From: CAWKCE01 sp032127035
Lineage (GTDB): Bacteria; Actinomycetota; Actinomycetes; JAHEKZ01
Direction: 5' to 3'
Assembly (NCBI GenBank): GCA_963848085.1
Contig: CAWKCE010000005.1
Coordinates: forward strand, 62,001 to 126,000
Length of the DNA: 64,000 nucleotides
The notes under the pieces are model-generated. The model made no database searches. It had not been told where the DNA came from and saw nothing but the letters and a program-made list of their open reading frames with translations. A program made the position numbers and the translations under genes. Shown piece after piece: positions 62,323 through 64,000 of the stretch (the stretch's first letter is position 1; each line of letters starts with the position of its first letter).

Positions 62323-62616
62323 ATGGCTGACATCTCCCGCCTCCCGGGCCCGGTCGCCGACGTCTGGGACTGGCAGCTGCAAGGCACCTGCCGGACGTCC
62401 GACCCGGACGTCTTCTTCCACCCTGAAGGCGAGCGGGGGCCGGCCCGGGTGAACCGCGAGCTCGCGGCCAAGGCAGTCTGCGCCACGTGCCCGGTGATTC
62501 AGCAGTGCGCGGCGCACGCGTTGGCGGTGCGTGAGCCCTACGGAGTCTGGGGCGGCATGTCCGAGGAAGAGCGCGAAGCCCGCTACGCCAAGCGCAGCCT
62601 GGCGCTGGTCGGCTGA
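62323..62616 (+). CDS. whiD: WhiB-like Fe-S regulator, WhiD/WhiB3 type
   Basis: 97-residue Wbl protein. Cluster ligands C23, C53, C56 and C62 (C-x29-C-x2-C-x5-C) and the turn GVWGGMSEEER are intact; the N-terminus PGPVADVWDWQLQGTC is the WhiD/WhiB3 signature. It binds a redox- and NO-sensitive 4Fe-4S cluster and acts with the principal sigma factor. In Streptomyces WhiD is needed for spore maturation; in mycobacteria WhiB3 controls redox and lipid genes. GAGGAG 5 nt before ATG 62323. Confidence 0.93.
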   Translation: MADISRLPGPVADVWDWQLQGTCRTSDPDVFFHPEGERGPARVNRELAAKAVCATCPVIQQCAAHALAVREPYGVWGGMSEEEREARYAKRSLALVG

Positions 62617-62679
62617 GCCGACCCGCTCACCGGGCAGCCCCTCACGGGCGACCATGTCGCACCCGGCAAGCGGCCTCGG

Positions 62680-64000
62680 TCAGTGCCGGTGGCCGCCGGG
62701 CCCGTGGCTGTGGCCATGTCCAGCGGCCGCCGCGCCCTCTGCGTTCTCCGGCCTCTCGGCCACCAAGGCTTCGGTGGTGAGGAGCAGCGCAGCGATCGAC
62801 GCCGCGTTCTCCAGCGCCGAACGCGTGACCTTGAGCGGGTCGATGATGCCCGCCGCCACCAAGTCGCAGTACTCGCCGGTGGCCGCGTTGAGACCTTGGC
62901 CCGTGGGCAGCTCCCGCGTGGTCGCGACCACGACACCACCGACGTGACCGGCGTTCTGGGCGATCCAGCGCAACGGCTCGACGAGCGAGGCAGCCACCAC
63001 GCGCACGCCGAACGCCTCGTCGCCGGTGCGTCCGAGGTCGCCGTCGAGGACACTCGCTGCGGACGCGAGGGCAGCTCCCCCGCCGACCACAATGCCCTCC
63101 TCGACCGCCGCCTTGGTGGCGGACACCGCGTCCTCGATGCGGTGCTTGCGCTCTTTCAGCTCGACTTCGGTGGCCGCGCCCACCGAGATCACGGCGACGC
63201 CACCGGCGATCTTCGCGAGTCGCTCCTGAAGCTTCTCGCGGTCCCAGTCGGACTCGACGGCGTCGATCTCGCGACGCAGCTGAGCCACTCGGTCGGCCAC
63301 CGCCTCCGGGCTGCCGCCGCCACCGACCACGGTGGTGGTGTCCTTGGTGACCACCACCCGGCGAGCGCTGCCGAGCACCTCGAGACCGACCTGGTCAAGC
63401 GACAGCCCGACCTCGGCGGCAACCACTTGACCTCCCGTGAGCACGGCCACGTCCTCGAGCATTGCCTTGCGGCGGTCGCCGAACCCCGGCGCCTTGACCG
63501 CCGCGGCGTTCAACCCGCCGCGGATCTTGTTCACCACGAGAGTGGAAAGGGCCTCGCCGTCCACGTCCTCGGCCACGAGCAGCAGCGGCTTCCCAGCCTG
63601 CACGACCTTCTCGAGGAGGGGAAGCAGGTCCGAGATCGCCGAGATCTTGCCCTGGTGGAGCAGGACGAGCGCGTCGTCGAGCACGGCCTCCATGCGCTCG
63701 GCGTCGGTGACGAAGTACGGCGAGATGTAGCCCTTGTCGAACTGCAGCCCCTCGGTCACCTCCAGCTCGGTTCCCATGGTGGTGCCCTCTTCGACGGTGA
63801 TGACGCCGTCCTTGCCCACCTTCTCCATCGCCTCGGCGATCAACGTGCCGATGGTGGCGTCTTGCGCCGAGATCGTCGCGACATCGGCGATGTCCTTGCT
63901 GCCGTCAACCTCCGTGCTGGCCTCGCGCAGCCGCTCGACCACCGCGAGGACGGCGGCTTCGATGCCCCGCTTCATGCCCATCGGGTTGGCGCCCGCGGTG
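62680..64000 (-). CDS. groL1: Chaperonin GroEL, His-rich C-terminus (partial, 5' end outside window)
   Basis: About 440 C-terminal residues of Cpn60; roughly the first 110 residues lie beyond the right edge. Seen: AGANPMGMKRGIEAAV at the break, VITVEEGTTMGTELEVTEGL, FDKGYISPYF, VKAPGFGDRRKAML and VEEGIVVGGGAAL. The C-terminus ends GHGHSHGPGGHRH instead of the GGM repeat of GroEL2, which marks the GroEL1 paralogue normally next to groES in actinobacteria. Convergent with whiD; no clear terminator in the 63-bp gap. Confidence 0.95.
   Translation of the reverse strand, partial: TAGANPMGMKRGIEAAVLAVVERLREASTEVDGSKDIADVATISAQDATIGTLIAEAMEKVGKDGVITVEEGTTMGTELEVTEGLQFDKGYISPYFVTDAERMEAVLDDALVLLHQGKISAISDLLPLLEKVVQAGKPLLLVAEDVDGEALSTLVVNKIRGGLNAAAVKAPGFGDRRKAMLEDVAVLTGGQVVAAEVGLSLDQVGLEVLGSARRVVVTKDTTTVVGGGGSPEAVADRVAQLRREIDAVESDWDREKLQERLAKIAGGVAVISVGAATEVELKERKHRIEDAVSATKAAVEEGIVVGGGAALASAASVLDGDLGRTGDEAFGVRVVAASLVEPLRWIAQNAGHVGGVVVATTRELPTGQGLNAATGEYCDLVAAGIIDPLKVTRSALENAASIAALLLTTEALVAERPENAEGAAAAGHGHSHGPGGHRH

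Overview
The window is high-GC DNA (third codon positions almost always G or C) from an actinomycete. The best marker is the right-hand end, read on the minus strand: groEL1 with a His-rich tail, (whiD/whiB3-type wbl on plus), TPR gene, bldM, sigD (shbA), rsdA, guaB, guaB3. This order is shared by Streptomyces (whiD-bldM-sigma-guaB) and Mycobacterium (groEL1-whiB3-Rv3415c-sigD-rsdA-guaB2-guaB3-choD). A BldM of exactly 203 codons plus a WhiD-type protein suggests a sporulating or morphologically complex lineage (Frankiales, Geodermatophilales, Sporichthyales or similar); the genus cannot be fixed from sequence alone. No phage, insertion sequence, CRISPR array, tRNA or rRNA was seen.

Layout. 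1-7.2 kb: acyl-CoA chemistry. This part holds a B12-dependent acyl-CoA mutase large subunit (cut by the left edge), a methyltransferase, a class III aminotransferase, and a divergent acyl-CoA dehydrogenase plus ADP-forming acyl-CoA synthetase with a TetR-like operator between them. 7.3-10.6 kb: the sdhCDAB operon. 10.7-15.5 kb: envelope and housekeeping genes (DD-carboxypeptidase, YihY, RNA ligase-like protein, trpS, CNNM/CBS protein). 15.5-29.3 kb: the conserved actinobacterial block icd-mdh / DUF3017-folD / purH-purN / DUF6350-sucD-sucC. A Rieske oxygenase with a YdcZ transporter and a DUF1015-dehydrogenase pair sit within this block. 29.3-34.4 kb: a decayed CopC gene, a trimethylamine-dehydrogenase-like flavoprotein, the small B12-binding mutase subunit, a lipase-like hydrolase and an M23 peptidase. 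34.5-44.8 kb: pcrA, a secreted DD-peptidase-like protein, a PIG-L deacetylase, and a PspC/LiaF-like envelope-stress two-component module with divergent partner genes. 44.8-57.7 kb: guaA, a heterodimeric ABC exporter, GMC oxidoreductase plus semialdehyde dehydrogenase, glpD, guaB3 and guaB. 57.8-64 kb: the developmental/sigma locus.

How the genes fit together. Succinate metabolism recurs: sucCD, sdhCDAB, a succinate-semialdehyde-type dehydrogenase and a mutase that would make succinyl-CoA if its substrate is methylmalonyl-CoA. Purine synthesis is represented by purN, purH, guaA, guaB and guaB3, with folD supplying one-carbon units. Many start codons follow a TANNNT hexamer at 6-9 nt with no Shine-Dalgarno, as expected for leaderless actinobacterial messages.

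Most notable observations: (i) a 100-bp nested-palindrome element present twice, aligned without gaps, each copy between a minus-strand 3' end and the start of a succinate-pathway gene (sucC; the semialdehyde dehydrogenase), and supplying the last codons of glpD in one case; (ii) a MerR-B12 (CarH/LitR-like) regulator whose two domains lie in different frames joined at a G GGG GGC heptamer; (iii) an ABC exporter pair whose changes all fall on one composite ATP site; (iv) a TMADH-like flavoprotein lacking both the flavin-linking Cys and one Fe-S Cys; (v) a near-identical palindromic operator at two separate catabolic promoters.
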